6,490 nt of DNA from Candidatus Hydrogenedentota bacterium (GCA_003552485.1 PUMX01000136.1:1-6490); one strand, 5' to 3'. Positions 1 through 6,310 are shown, numbered from the stretch's first letter. A program made the numbers and translations. Notes: generated by a model not told the origin, from the sequence alone.

Positions 1-63
1 CAAAACGAATGGGTAACTAATTAATTTATGTTTTTTCTGAGATTTTGTGGGGTAACAGCTTGG

Positions 64-124
64 TTTCAGGTTTCAGGTGTCAGGGTGTCATGCCTTCCTG
101 AAACCCGAAACCCGAAACCTGAAT
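64..124. repeat. Inverted heptad array (TTTCAGG / CCTGAAA)
   Basis: Three tandem 7-base units, TTTCAGG, TTTCAGG and TGTCAGG, occupy 64-84. Four units of the complementary type, CCTGAAA, CCCGAAA, CCCGAAA and CCTGAAT, occupy 97-124. The two arrays are inverted, so a single strand could fold into a hairpin of about three heptads with a loop of roughly 12 bases. No protein-coding role is apparent. Similar short heptad arrays are known as dispersed repeats in several bacterial groups, but I cannot name this family. Confidence 0.75.
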
Positions 125-400
125 TCCATCACGAGCACTGCATTATACCTGAACGTGATTGAAACAAGCTACCCACTCAAAATGAGAAGGAACCAAAAAA
201 CAGTCTGCACAAGAAACACATTAAACAGAAGCACGCGAAGATCGCTAAGTAAGTACTGTAAAACTCTGAGATTTTACTCCCCGAAGGGGATAGCACCGTG
301 TGGGAAATTTTAGATTTTTTAAAAACCTAAAATCTCCAGCACATTAAAATAAATATTTCTGTCTGAAAATCCGGATCAAGTACCACCAAACCTTCACAGC

Positions 401-551
401 GATCAAGATGTCTGAATCAGCGGTTAAAAAAAATGCCCCCCATCTGCGTAAATCTGCGTTATCAGCGGTAAAAAAATGTTCCCTTCCGCATCTTCCGAGT
501 TTAAAAAAAGCAACAAGATAAAAACCGCGGATCACGCTGATATACGCAGAT
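401..551. repeat. Inward-facing copies of a dispersed TCTGCG-type repeat
   Basis: The + strand reads ATCTGCGTAAATCTGCGTTA followed by TCAGCGG at 442-468, preceded by a degenerate copy (TCTGAATCAGCGG) at 411-423. The complementary form, with ACCGCGGATCACGCTGATA then ACGCAGAT, lies at 524-551 facing it. A related + strand version (CTGCGTGAATCTGTGTAATC, then TGTGG) occurs near 6030-6054. This kind of degenerate ATCTGCGT/ATCTGCGG sequence is widespread between genes of repeat-rich environmental bacteria. I infer old, decayed dispersed elements rather than function. Confidence 0.6.
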
Positions 552-652
552 AAAGAGAACTTACAGCGGCTAAGCCGCAATATTACACAAATCATTTAAA
601 TTCAGAAATGCCCGCAAGGAATATTGCTCTAATGCCAGATTTTCGAAGCCCG

Positions 653-714
653 GTTGTTGCAGCGCAATATATTACGGCTCATGAGCAGGGACAAACCCCG
701 ATAATCACACAAAT
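653..714 (+). repeat. 62-bp direct repeat, copy 1
   Basis: This block aligns without gaps to 3276-3337 at roughly 85% identity. Most of the differences in the first two thirds are transitions. A weaker match continues upstream to a shared CTCTAANGCCA core at 627-637 and 3250-3260, with the same 15-base gap in both copies. It carries no ORF, and its function is unknown. Confidence 0.7.
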
Positions 715-921
715 CGCCAGCCTCAAACAGTTTTAACCTAAAGCCATTATTTTTGTAAATATTTTAGTTTGTCGTTTCCCCTGCAAAAAGTTGTATACGT
801 ACGTCCCCAATAAACCAATAAAGTACTCTTTGTGTCCTTCGCGCCCTTCTGTTCAAAACTGTCCCCATTAGCGCCAATTTTTTTCACGGATTCAGGGTTA
901 ACCCAATAATATTCATCAGCT

Positions 922-1479
922 ATGCCCAAAAACTCTATCAAAAAGGCACTTGAATTAATATCTCGTCTACTGCCTGAAAATGACATCGCCTTCCTCTTGG
1001 TCGGGGGGTTTGCCGTCAACTATTACGGCTATACGCGAAGCACCCTGGACTTGGACTTGATGATTGCGGTCGAAGTCCAGGAACGGTTGAAGAAAGTCAT
1101 GCTTCAAGCAGGTTATACCAATTTTTCACAGCATAAAAACGTGGTTTTTTTTCAAAAACCCGGCACCGCCTTGCGACTTGATTTCCTCAAAGCTGAAGCC
1201 GATAGCTTACAAAAACTGCTATCACGATCCAAACCAATTGAAATAGCCGGTGTCGCACTGCGGATACCTTGTTTGAGCGACCTGCTCGCCATGAAACTGT
1301 TCGCCATTGAACATGGTCGGGAATTCCGCGGCAACAAAGACTTGGAAGACATTGTCCAACTTGTCATTGCCAACCGTCTTGACCCGGATAAAGATATCAA
1401 ACCGCTTTGTCAACAATATACTTCGAACGAGGTTTATGAACAGTTATGCCAAAGGATCAATCAATACCCCAAAAGTTAA
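922..1479 (+). CDS. AbiEii-like nucleotidyltransferase (putative toxin)
   Basis: This 185-residue protein looks like a member of the MNT/AbiEii nucleotidyltransferase superfamily. Members of that fold transfer nucleotides to RNA or protein, and many act as toxins of TA or abortive-infection modules. The signature is clear: after an N-terminal helix comes LLVGGFAVNYYGYTRST with the Gly28-Gly29 motif, then the Asp43-x-Asp45 metal pair, and a probable third acidic residue, Asp87, in a RLDFL strand. Further on, LSDLLAMKLFA (Lys125) and NKDLED (139-143) match the pattern Lys...Lys-Asp...Asp seen in AbiEii-type proteins. The ATG at 922 is chosen because it leaves the normal short helix before the GG motif. 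No good Shine-Dalgarno is visible; a GGGTTAACCC palindrome lies 18 bases upstream. The 3' end overlaps the next small ORF by 34 bases, suggesting co-expression. The superfamily call is firm. Toxin activity and substrate are inferred. Confidence 0.92.
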   Translation: MPKNSIKKALELISRLLPENDIAFLLVGGFAVNYYGYTRSTLDLDLMIAVEVQERLKKVMLQAGYTNFSQHKNVVFFQKPGTALRLDFLKAEADSLQKLLSRSKPIEIAGVALRIPCLSDLLAMKLFAIEHGREFRGNKDLEDIVQLVIANRLDPDKDIKPLCQQYTSNEVYEQLCQRINQYPKS

Positions 1480-1637
1480 AATTTTCGGTGCCCGACCACT
1501 CCGGGCCTCCGCCACGGGCTTCGATGGATGAATATGCTGACTTTATCGAACATATAATCAATGCCACCGATCCCCATCTGGCGGATCGGCAGAAACAGCG
1601 TGAAAAGAGAAACATTCCCCGCTTTCACCTGCTTTAA
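1446..1637 (+). CDS. Small uncharacterised protein paired with the nucleotidyltransferase
   Basis: This 63-residue ORF starts with ATG inside the last 34 bases of the nucleotidyltransferase gene, in a different frame. I do not recognise a named family. It looks like a real protein: a basic N-terminus, a proline-rich turn (FSVPDHSGPPPRASM, residues 13-27), an amphipathic acidic helix (DEYADFIEHIINA, 28-40), a charged stretch ADRQKQREKRN (46-56) and an aromatic/hydrophobic C-terminus IPRFHLL. It contains no Cys, membrane segment or DNA-binding motif I can see. Overlap with the upstream gene suggests translational coupling. By position it could be an antitoxin or regulatory partner of the nucleotidyltransferase, although in the well-known AbiE system the AbiEi antitoxin is a larger protein encoded first. 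The function is unknown. A chance ORF is possible but less likely given its composition. Confidence 0.7.
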   Translation: MPKDQSIPQKLKFSVPDHSGPPPRASMDEYADFIEHIINATDPHLADRQKQREKRNIPRFHLL

Positions 1638-1812
1638 CAGTGTAACGACGGCGTCTCGCCGTCGAATATCGTCGGCGGGGACCGCGGGTCTCCGCTGTTA
1701 AACCGCGGGCTCTGGAGACGGCGGGCCCTGGGGACGGCGGGCCCCCGCCGTTACCGCCCGAGGCTGGGCGGCTCCATTGGTTTCTTTGGAGACGGCGGGC
1801 CTCCGCCGTTAC
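1636..1812. repeat. Cluster of GC-rich REP-like hairpins
   Basis: Immediately downstream of the small ORF are at least four strong hairpins. CGACGGCG-TCT-CGCCGTCG lies at 1646-1664 and is enclosed by AACAG/CTGTT arms at 1636-1699. ACGGCGGG-CC-CCCGCCGT lies at 1734-1751, CCGCCC/GGGCGG at 1754-1771, and ACGGCGG-GCCT-CCGCCGT at 1792-1809. The first has the same design as the elements at 3461-3516 and 6166-6225. No U-tract follows any of them, so they are not canonical intrinsic terminators, but as RNA they could stabilise or attenuate the upstream transcript. I infer a REP-like repeat family. Confidence 0.75.
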
Positions 1813-1883
1813 TTAAACCCCTGATTTTGCGCCAAAATCATAATTCCAAGCCGACCACAGCCCCCATTTTCAATCATAACCAA

Positions 1884-2066
1884 CTAGCCTGATTAATTCA
1901 TGAACTTCGTCACGAGAGGAGCCAGTGTCCGTGAGATCAACAATTTACAGCCGTAAACCGATCGCGGGCGTACTGACGTACGTTCAAGATAGGTGTCGGC
2001 TGCAAGTTGTTGAGATTGCGCGCAATTGCGCCTCGCAGTAGATGGCTCATGAATTATTCAGGCTAG
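1884..2066. mobile_element. Palindromic 175-bp MITE with CTAG target duplication
   Basis: The element proper is 1888-2062. Its ends are near-perfect terminal inverted repeats, CCTGATTAATTCATGA on the left and TCATGAATTATTCAGG on the right (one mismatch). It is bounded on both sides by CTAG (1884-1887 and 2063-2066), which reads as a 4-bp target duplication. The interior is also palindromic about the exact centre: 1937-1953 pairs with 1997-2013 (16 of 17 positions including one G-U), and CGTAC/GTACG (1969-1973, 1978-1982) close a 4-base loop. There is no ORF, so it must be moved by a transposase encoded elsewhere. Ends beginning CC and a 4-5 bp duplication are features of the IS1380 family. 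That assignment is inference. Confidence 0.82.
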
Positions 2067-2142
2067 AATACATTGAGATACCGCGGCTAAGCCGCAATGT
2101 TCACCAAGCACTAAAGCACCAAGAACTAAAGCACCACCCCCC

Positions 2143-2179
2143 TGCCGCGCAAACAATAAAGTTGCTACGAACAACAAAT
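2143..2179 (+). repeat. 37-bp block shared by two TA operons, copy 1
   Basis: This block is 33/37 identical, without gaps, to 5188-5224. Its core is CAATAAAGTTGCTA. It lies 90 bases ahead of the UPF0175 antitoxin gene, while the second copy lies 36 bases ahead of the vapB-like gene. TTGCTA within it could act as a -35 element, which it plausibly does in the second copy. The downstream genes are not homologous, so the shared block points to a common insertion or promoter source. Confidence 0.75.
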
Positions 2180-2202
2180 CCAAATACAACTCAATATGCG
2201 TA

Positions 2203-2238
2203 TTGCATTACTCGTGCAAACGGATATAGTAATTGCAC
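2203..2238 (+). promoter_or_regulatory. Probable promoter and operator of the UPF0175-DUF3368 operon
   Basis: TTGCAT (2203-2208) and TATAGT (2225-2230) with a 16-base spacer make a good sigma-70-type promoter about 40 bases ahead of the antitoxin start. An inverted repeat GTGCAA (2214-2219) / TTGCAC (2233-2238) straddles the -10 box. This is where an autoregulating HTH antitoxin would be expected to bind and block transcription. The motif positions are observed; the regulatory role is inferred. Confidence 0.5.
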
Positions 2239-2268
2239 AAGGTTCGAAGATTTGGGAGAGATCGTTAC

Positions 2269-2520
2269 ATGACACAGCTTGTTTTAGATTTACCAAATGA
2301 AAGCCTCATGCCGTTTGACGGTTCCCAAGAGCAAACAGGCAAGGAAGTGCGCATGGCCGCAGCTGCAAAGCTATACGAATTGGGACGCCTTTCTTCCGGT
2401 GCCGCTGCCCGGCTTGCAGGCATACCAAGAACTGTATTCCTGACACGCCTTGCTGATTATGGCGTGGAAACCTTCCGTTTCGATGAAGGCGAATTTGAGA
2501 AGGAAACGCGCCTTGTTTAA
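2269..2520 (+). CDS. UPF0175 family antitoxin
   Basis: This 83-residue protein matches the UPF0175 family, small helix-turn-helix proteins that commonly precede DUF3368 PIN-like toxins and act as their antitoxins. After a short N-terminal beta segment (QLVLDLP, residues 3-9) comes EVRMAAAAKLYELGRLSSGAAARLAGIPRTVFLTRLADYGV (26-66), written here only as landmarks: helix AAAAKLYELG, turn RLSSGAAARLAGI and recognition helix PRTVFLTRLADYG. The C-terminal FRFDEGEFEKE (69-79) is acidic and likely contacts the toxin. The start at 2269 is favoured by GGGAGAG at 2254-2260, 8 bases upstream; an in-frame ATG at 2233 lies on top of the inferred promoter and is rejected. The stop overlaps the toxin start (TTGTTTAA). 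It is probably autoregulated through the inverted repeat over the -10 box. Confidence 0.93.
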   Translation: MTQLVLDLPNESLMPFDGSQEQTGKEVRMAAAAKLYELGRLSSGAAARLAGIPRTVFLTRLADYGVETFRFDEGEFEKETRLV

Positions 2521-3007
2521 ACTTGCCTGCGATACATCCAGTGTACAATGCCTGCATCAGACAGGACTTCTCCATATACTTCAGGAACTGGGAGAAACAA
2601 TTTGTATTCCGCCGGCAGTGGGTAAAGAACTTGAGGAAGGAAGACGAAAAGGTGTGGATTTGCCTGATTGGAATCAGATTCCCTGGATACAATTGGCTCA
2701 CCCCGAAGGCGAAAAAGACACCAGGCTGCTGGGTGACATGGGACCTGGCGAGGCGGAAGTTATGATGCTGGCACTGGAAGAAGGTGGTTTTGTCGCCGTG
2801 CTTGATGATGCCGTAGCGCGCAGACGAGCGGCTTTACTGGAAATTCCTTTTACCGGCACCCTCGGGATTCTGCTGGATGCCAAAAGAAAGGGGCTTATCC
2901 ACAAGATTAAGCCGGTTCTAGATCAGCTTCATTCGCTCCAGTTCCACCTGGCCGAAAGCACCCGTAATATGATTCTCCGTAAAGCAGGAGAGTCAACCCA
3001 TACATAG
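2513..3007 (+). CDS. DUF3368 PIN-like toxin
   Basis: This is a DUF3368 protein, a PIN-domain-like family expected to act as a metal-dependent ribonuclease toxin paired with UPF0175. Numbered from TTG 2513 it has 164 residues, normal for the family. Probable active-site acids are Asp7 (LACDTSS), Glu39 (PPAVGKELEEG), Glu80 (GPGEAEVMMLA) and Asp98-Asp99 (VLDDAVARR). The C-terminal part carries the family hallmark FTGTLGILLDAKRKGLI (113-129). The start is uncertain. TTG 2513 has GAGAAGGA (2497-2504) at 8 bases and overlaps the antitoxin stop by 8 bases, a typical coupling arrangement. ATG 2483, ATG 2459 and TTG 2450 are in frame, but would add residues translated from antitoxin coding sequence with no family match. 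The canonical N-terminal 'SDTSPL' reads CDTSSV here. The family call is firm; toxicity is inferred from the pairing. Confidence 0.92.
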   Translation: MFKLACDTSSVQCLHQTGLLHILQELGETICIPPAVGKELEEGRRKGVDLPDWNQIPWIQLAHPEGEKDTRLLGDMGPGEAEVMMLALEEGGFVAVLDDAVARRRAALLEIPFTGTLGILLDAKRKGLIHKIKPVLDQLHSLQFHLAESTRNMILRKAGESTHT

Positions 3008-3210
3008 CCACAAGAAATTTATCTGACCACTTATTCCACTGCGGCAATATACGAAACTGCTGCCTACGTCCACTGTAAACACACGAAACACGGTGACGAT
3101 GCGCTGCGAAGAAAAGTATTCAGTTGGCTATAATATTTCTGTCAAAGAAAAATCCCCTTTCGCATATTTCGCGGTTTATAATGTGCTGGTTTAAATCTTC
3201 TCGTGTTCGC

Positions 3211-3260
3211 AATTAATCTTAAACCGATTTTCCCCGCTTCAGAAAATCACTCTAACGCCA
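3211..3260 (+). repeat. 50-bp direct repeat, copy 1
   Basis: This aligns without gaps to 6236-6285 with 44 of 50 positions identical. The shared core is TTTTCCCCGCTTCAGAAAAT and the block ends in CTCTAANGCCA, a motif also found at 627-637. In this copy the 62-bp repeat follows 15 bases later; at 6236-6285 it does not. No function is visible. Confidence 0.75.
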
Positions 3261-3275
3261 ATATTTCAACTTACA

Positions 3276-3337
3276 GTTGTTACAGCGCAATATGTTACGA
3301 CTCATGAGCAGAGACAGACCCCGATATCTCACAAAAT
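3276..3337 (+). repeat. 62-bp direct repeat, copy 2
   Basis: This is the partner of 653-714. It shares the segments CAGCGCAATAT, GTTAC/ATTAC and CTCATGAGCAG with an ungapped alignment. It contains a CTCATGAG palindrome in this copy. Its function is unknown. Confidence 0.7.
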
Positions 3338-3361
3338 GCAAAGGGGGGACAGGGGACATTA

Positions 3362-3451
3362 GACAGAAATATTAAAGACAGAAATATTGGGGGGGATGTG
3401 ATTCTTCTTCTGCTACCCTGCCCCCATTTTTCTGTCCCCAATTTTTCTGTC
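3362..3451. repeat. Inverted array of GACAGAAATATT units
   Basis: Two direct copies of GACAGAAATATT (3362-3373 and 3377-3388) are spaced 15 bases apart. Two copies of the complementary ATTTTTCTGTC (3426-3436 and 3441-3451) are also 15 bases apart. With their G-run (3389-3395) and C-run (3421-3425) they form a roughly 31-base imperfect stem with a loop of about 25 bases. The GGGGACAG/CTGTCCCC flavour resembles repeats seen near REP-associated tyrosine transposases, but no transposase is present here. The structure is seen directly; its origin is speculation. Confidence 0.65.
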
Positions 3452-3460
3452 GGATAGTAA

Positions 3461-3516
3461 AGTAGCGACGGCGTCCCCGCCGTCGGAATTGGTCGGCGAG
3501 GATGCCGATCCTACTA
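3461..3516. repeat. REP-like double hairpin, copy A
   Basis: AGTAG (3461-3465) and CTACT (3511-3515) enclose two stems: CGACGGCG-TCCC-CGCCGTCG (3466-3485) and TCGGC/GCCGA (about 3493-3508). The layout is the same as at 6166-6225, and the first stem matches 1646-1664. It is non-coding. I infer a small, structurally conserved mobile repeat of the REP/palindromic-unit type. Confidence 0.75.
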
Positions 3517-3536
3517 TATTTCGTTCCCTTCGCCTG

Positions 3537-3567
3537 CCTGATTCCACTTCGCTTGCAAGTGGTCAGG
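3537..3567. repeat. Hairpin upstream of the epimerase
   Basis: CCTGA-TT-CCACTT at 3537-3549 pairs with AAGTGG-TCAGG at 3557-3567 around the 7-base loop CGCTTGC, with a two-base bulge. It directly precedes the possible -10 element and could be a regulator site, a relic repeat, or a barrier to transcription from upstream. No T-tract follows. Confidence 0.6.
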
Positions 3568-3578
3568 TAGAATATAAT
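3548..3578 (+). promoter_or_regulatory. Possible promoter of the epimerase gene
   Basis: A perfect TATAAT lies at 3573-3578, about 55 bases ahead of the epimerase start. No good -35 is present: the best options are CTTGCA (15-base spacer) and TTCGCT (19-base spacer), both inside the preceding hairpin. The call rests mainly on the -10 box and is tentative. Confidence 0.35.
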
Positions 3579-3633
3579 TAATGTCTTCCGCGCCGGCAGG
3601 CGCTGCAAAAAATAAACCCAGGATTTATCACTC

Positions 3634-4572
3634 ATGCGAATCCTAATCACAGGCGGAGCCGGCTTCATCGGCTCGAATCTGGCCCGCTTCTTCCTTGAAA
3701 AGAATCAGCAAGTTGTGGTTTTCGACAACTTTTCCACCGGCAAACTCGAAAACCTGCAAGACATCCTTGCCAATATAGAATTGATTGAAGGCGATGTCCG
3801 GGATATTGAGTCGGTGCGAAACGCTATGAGCAACATCGACGCCGTCAGCCATCAGGCCGCCCTGGGTTCTGTTCCCCGCAGCATCGAAGACCCTCAGACC
3901 ACCCATGCCGTAAATGTCAACGGCACCTTGAACATACTTCAGGCCATGCGCAAAAATCATGTCAAGCGCATAGTTTTCGCCGCATCATCCAGTGCCTACG
4001 GCCATCACAAAGAATCGCCCAAAACCGAATCCATGCCTTCAATGCCGGCCAGCCCCTATGCCGCCGGCAAGGTCGCCTGCGAAAACTACCTGCAAGCCTA
4101 CAGCACCGTTTACGAGATAGAAGCTGTCTGCCTGCGCTATTTCAACGTATTCGGTCCGCGTCAGGATCCGGAAGGCGCCTATGCAGCCGTCATCCCGCGC
4201 TTTGTAACTGCCCTTTTGAAAAAAGAACCGCCGACAGTCTATGGAGACGGGGAACAAAGTCGCGATTTCTGTCATATCGATAATGTATGCAGGGCCAATT
4301 GGCTGGCATTGCAGGCTTCAGGCTCAAAATGCAAAGGTCAGCCGATCAACATTGCCTGCGGCAAAGCCACCAACCTGAACCAAATACTGCAAAGTCTGCA
4401 AAACTTGCTGAAGACCAACCTTATTCCCGTTTACACCGATGAACGGCCGGGCGATGTCAAGCATTCACTCGCCGACCTGACGCAAGCCCGCCAGGTTCTC
4501 GGTTATGAACCAGAAGTTTCTTTCGAGGAAGGTCTAAACCGCGCCATCGACTGGTATCAAAACAATCTTTAG
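3634..4572 (+). CDS. UDP-sugar C4-epimerase, WbpP-like extended SDR
   Basis: This 312-residue NAD(P)-dependent sugar epimerase is soluble and cytoplasmic. It probably interconverts UDP-GlcNAc/UDP-GalNAc or their uronic acids at C4, for surface polysaccharide synthesis. The Rossmann motif TGGAGFIGS is at 6-14, the cofactor Asp31 in FDNFSTG at 30-36, and Asp54 in GDVRD. The catalytic Ser is in AASSSAYG (116-123) and the YxxxK pair is Tyr142/Lys146. Other landmarks are HQAALGSVPRS (73-83), RYFNVFGPRQDP (168-179), YGDGEQSRDFCHIDNV (203-218) and RPGDVKHSLAD (271-281). HQAALGSVPRS, GAYAAVIPR, RDFC.I.NV and GDVKHS recall WbpP rather than GalE, and Ser278 appears to sit where WbpP has a small gatekeeper residue permitting N-acetylated substrates. 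The start at 3634 has AGGA (3620-3623) 10 bases ahead and puts the glycine motif in the usual place. No sugar-pathway neighbours are visible. The fold is certain; the exact substrate is inferred. Confidence 0.96.
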   Translation: MRILITGGAGFIGSNLARFFLEKNQQVVVFDNFSTGKLENLQDILANIELIEGDVRDIESVRNAMSNIDAVSHQAALGSVPRSIEDPQTTHAVNVNGTLNILQAMRKNHVKRIVFAASSSAYGHHKESPKTESMPSMPASPYAAGKVACENYLQAYSTVYEIEAVCLRYFNVFGPRQDPEGAYAAVIPRFVTALLKKEPPTVYGDGEQSRDFCHIDNVCRANWLALQASGSKCKGQPINIACGKATNLNQILQSLQNLLKTNLIPVYTDERPGDVKHSLADLTQARQVLGYEPEVSFEEGLNRAIDWYQNNL

Positions 4573-4580
4573 CAAAAACC

Positions 4581-4645
4581 GCACCACCAGGTGCTGTAGA
4601 GTGCGGCAATTGATTGCCGATGTTAAACGCGGGATTCATCCCGCG
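4581..4645. terminator. Run of three hairpins after the epimerase
   Basis: Three perfect stems follow the stop codon within 75 bases: GCACC-ACCA-GGTGC (4581-4594), CGGCAA-TTGA-TTGCCG (4604-4619) and CGCGGGA-TTCA-TCCCGCG (4628-4645). None is followed by a T-run, so this is not a canonical intrinsic terminator. It may protect the 3' end or be REP-like repeats. The hairpins are certain; the terminator role is tentative. Confidence 0.4.
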
Positions 4646-4683
4646 CAATGAAAACAACCATCGCACGTATATTAACCACAGAC

Positions 4684-4769
4684 CACGTGGTGGCCATAAA
4701 ACATGTCCCTGAGTTCCTTATCAAAATACCGCGTTTTGAGCGGCAGCGAAATCACGTGGTGGCCATAAA
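4684..4769 (+). repeat. Two copies of CACGTGGTGGCCATAAA
   Basis: The identical 17-mer is at 4684-4700 and 4753-4769, 69 bases apart, and the first sits in the palindrome ACCACGTGGT. No ORF covers either copy convincingly. It could be a pair of protein-binding sites or the ends of a small duplicated relic. I have no basis for choosing. Confidence 0.6.
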
Positions 4770-4985
4770 GTCCGGATCAGTGGCGATAAGCCTGCCCTTC
4801 GTAGCTTTAGCGAAGGAGGGTGTGGATAAATGAAGATCAGTGGTTCTGCCACCTATATATCATTATAACTTAGAACATCAATTCCAGGGACAAAATTGAC
4901 CTTCTAAGCACTTTCGCAAGGGGACTGTTTTGGGTAACCAAATGATAATCAACTACTTACTTCGGTCCGACCCCCATGCCGCTTT

Positions 4986-5025
4986 ATACTTTGGTATTGT
5001 TTATCTTATGTAAATAAATATAGTA
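4986..5025 (+). repeat. 40-bp promoter-like repeat, copy 1
   Basis: This aligns without gaps to 6311-6350 with 34 of 40 bases identical. Both copies preserve a TTGTNN (4997-5002 here) and TATAGT (5019-5024 here) pair with a 16-base spacer, as expected of a sigma-70 promoter. Here no gene starts within 230 bases downstream, so this copy may be a relic or drive a non-coding transcript. Confidence 0.6.
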
Positions 5026-5187
5026 TCTTACCCCAATACCCGTTTACTGTTGCCTGAAATGCGCCCCCCTGCCACTTGTGTTCCAAATCAGTGTCGAAAA
5101 CAAGTGGTTAAATTCCTTAAATCCAAAAAACAGGCCAAAAAAATCGAGCCTAGCCCCGATTTCCGGCCAAAAAAATAGACAACCCTT

Positions 5188-5234
5188 TGCCGCGCAATCA
5201 ATAAAGTTGCTATGACCAGCAAATATTATATACA
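5188..5234 (+). promoter_or_regulatory. vapBC promoter region with shared 37-bp block, copy 2
   Basis: 5188-5224 is the second copy of the block at 2143-2179 (33/37 identical). Within it, TTGCTA (5207-5212) can serve as -35 for TATACA (5229-5234) with a 16-base spacer, placing a start of transcription about 20 bases ahead of the vapB-like gene. VapBC pairs are typically autorepressed at such a promoter, but no clear operator palindrome is visible here. Confidence 0.45.
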
Positions 5235-5259
5235 AACATTACGATCAAGAGACAACCAA

Positions 5260-5496
5260 ATGAATGCATTAAAATTAGTCTACGATGACCTGCCGCCCGT
5301 GGTAGAAATGCCAAAAGAATTTCAACATCATTCGGTCCAGATTACTATCGCACCCTTAGAAAAAAACACAACACCGCAGGAACAGTCAACTAATAACCCC
5401 CCTGCTTGGCTGGTAAATTTCGCTGGCAAGTGGCAAGGCGAGAGACTCGTGCGGGAAGACGAAGGCGAGTACGAATCAAGGGATGAGTTGAAGTGA
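5260..5496 (+). CDS. VapB-like antitoxin of the VapC pair
   Basis: This 78-residue protein precedes and overlaps vapC, so it is very likely the antitoxin that neutralises VapC and represses the operon. I do not recognise a named DNA-binding family with confidence. The N-terminus MNALKLVYDDLPPVVEMPKE (1-20) and HHSVQITIAPLE (23-34) look like two short beta strands around a Pro-rich turn, as in AbrB-like or related swapped-hairpin antitoxins. A disordered Thr/Gln/Asn linker (36-47) follows. The C-terminus WLVNFAGKWQGERLVREDEGEYESRDELK (50-78) reads as an aromatic anchor plus an acidic tail that would fill the toxin groove. ATG 5260 is preferred, with a weak AAGAG (5247-5251) upstream. An in-frame ATG at 5212 falls inside the inferred promoter and is rejected. 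It ends in GTGA, shared with the toxin start. Confidence 0.85.
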   Translation: MNALKLVYDDLPPVVEMPKEFQHHSVQITIAPLEKNTTPQEQSTNNPPAWLVNFAGKWQGERLVREDEGEYESRDELK

Positions 5497-5897
5497 TTTA
5501 TATGGCAGACACAAATACCTGGATTCGTTTCCTGAATCCAGAACCGAACCCTGTAAAGAAACGTCTCGCCTCCACGGATCCCGCTTTACTCCGCTTCTGT
5601 TCCGTGGTAAAAACCGAGCTTTACTTTGGTGCTGAAAACAGCACCCGTAAATCCGAGAACCTGGCGACTCTTAAGAGGCTTTTTGCCGGTATTGAGTCAC
5701 TGTCCTTTGACGATCAGGCTGCTATCCAATATGGCAAAATACGTGCTGCACTGAGAAGGGCCGGCACACCGATCGGCCCGAATGATCTGATGATTGCATC
5801 CGTTGCCCTGGCCCACCAAGCTGTACTCGTCACACACAATGTCAGCGAATTTTCCCGCGTCGAAGGACTGCGTATTGAAGACTGGGAATCCAAGTAG
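5493..5897 (+). CDS. vapC: VapC PIN-domain ribonuclease toxin
   Basis: This is a 134-residue PIN-domain toxin of the VapC family, Mg-dependent endoribonucleases that cleave tRNA or rRNA and stop translation. Its active-site acids are in the usual places: Asp6 (MADTNTW), Glu42 (VVKTELYFGA) and Asp98 (GPNDLMIASVALA). The fourth conserved segment VLVTHNVSEFSRVEGLRIEDW (111-131) has Thr114 and Asn116 and matches the VapC subgroup that includes initiator-tRNA-cleaving enzymes. The length is typical. The start is GTG 5493, overlapping the antitoxin stop as GTGA with GGATGAG (5481-5487) ahead. ATG 5502 is an alternative that loses three residues. The overlap implies translational coupling to the antitoxin. 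The family is certain; the RNA target is inferred. Confidence 0.95.
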   Translation: MIYMADTNTWIRFLNPEPNPVKKRLASTDPALLRFCSVVKTELYFGAENSTRKSENLATLKRLFAGIESLSFDDQAAIQYGKIRAALRRAGTPIGPNDLMIASVALAHQAVLVTHNVSEFSRVEGLRIEDWESK

Positions 5898-6165
5898 CGT
5901 TTGCAGCTTTTTTCCGCACATCACACTCAAGATTTACTATCCCCATTTTTTTTGACCAAACCTCTTTGTATCCTTCGTGATCTTCTGTGATCTTCCGTTT
6001 AAATAAAATCTAAATCATCTGTTCCCTATCTGCGTGAATCTGTGTAATCTGTGGTTGAAAACAACTCATAATCTTCGCGTCCTTGGTTGAAATTGCCCCC
6101 TGCCCCATTAGTGAAGATCAGTGATTAACCAAAAACCTATCCCAACCCGGTGTCGGATCGGCTAA

Positions 6166-6225
6166 AGTAGGGTCGGCGTCTCGCCGACCACTTGTTATCC
6201 GGCAGCGGGGACGCCGTTGCTACTA
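6166..6225. repeat. REP-like double hairpin, copy B
   Basis: AGTAG (6166-6170) and CTACT (6220-6224) enclose GGTCGGCG-TCT-CGCCGACC (6171-6189) and a second stem GGCAGCG/CGCCGTTGC (6201-6219). Compared with 3461-3516, both strands of the first stem have changed while pairing is kept (CGACGGCG/CGCCGTCG versus GGTCGGCG/CGCCGACC), so the fold is conserved over the sequence. Confidence 0.75.
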
Positions 6226-6235
6226 TATTCAGGTC

Positions 6236-6285
6236 AATTCGCCTTAAACCAATTTTCCCCGCTTCAGAAAATCGCTCTAAGGCCA
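6236..6285 (+). repeat. 50-bp direct repeat, copy 2
   Basis: This is the partner of 3211-3260 (44/50 identical). It directly follows REP-like copy B, whereas the first copy lies about 200 bases before copy A, so the two repeat types do not travel as one unit. Confidence 0.75.
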
Positions 6286-6310
6286 GTTAAGGTCATCAAC
6301 CAATATCATA

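Larger units (their letters stand above)
1..921. other. Gene-free repeat-rich region
   Basis: I see no convincing gene here. The short ORFs in it are made largely of repeat sequence. The region holds a heptad inverted repeat (64-124), a 13-base hairpin with stem TCCCC/GGGGA (278-290), an AT-rich near-palindrome (307-333, arms ATTTTAG/CTAAAAT), a pair of inward-facing dispersed repeats (401-551), a GCGGC-TAA-GCCGC hairpin at 566-578 that recurs at 2083-2095, and one copy of a 62-bp repeat (653-714). A perfect 10-bp palindrome GGGTTAACCC lies at 895-904, just ahead of the nucleotidyltransferase start, and could be a regulatory site. Bases 38-61 and 168-187 are also imperfect inverted copies of one another, flanking the heptad array. 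Confidence 0.7.
1638..2268. other. Gene-free region with hairpins, MITE and TA promoter
   Basis: I see no gene here. In order it holds a cluster of GC-rich hairpins (1636-1812), a palindromic MITE (1888-2062), a second copy of the GCGGC-TAA-GCCGC hairpin (2083-2095), an A/C-rich degenerate tract with tandem CTAAAGCACCAAGAA-like units (2105-2135), a 37-bp block shared with the vapBC upstream region (2143-2179), and a probable promoter and operator for the next operon (2203-2238). Confidence 0.7.
3008..3633. other. Gene-free repeat region upstream of the epimerase
   Basis: No gene is supported on either strand. The region holds a 50-bp repeat (3211-3260, matching 6236-6285), the second 62-bp repeat (3276-3337), an inverted array of GACAGAAA-type units (3362-3451), a REP-like double hairpin (3461-3516), a hairpin at 3537-3567 and a possible -10 element close to the epimerase gene. 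An additional AATATTTCTGTC copy lies at 3132-3143 and a related ATATTTCTGTC at 352-362. Confidence 0.7.
4573..5259. other. Gene-free region between epimerase and vapBC
   Basis: No gene is supported. After three hairpins (4581-4645) come a 17-bp direct repeat (4684-4700 and 4753-4769), a CCTTCG/CGAAGG hairpin (4796-4816) of a kind common between genes in repeat-rich bacteria, a promoter-like 40-bp repeat (4986-5025), an inverted repeat CCACTTGT/ACAAGTGG (5072-5079, 5100-5107), an A/C-rich tract with AAAAAA runs and two near-copies of GGCCAAAAAAAT (5133-5144 and 5165-5176), and the vapBC promoter block (5188-5234). Confidence 0.7.
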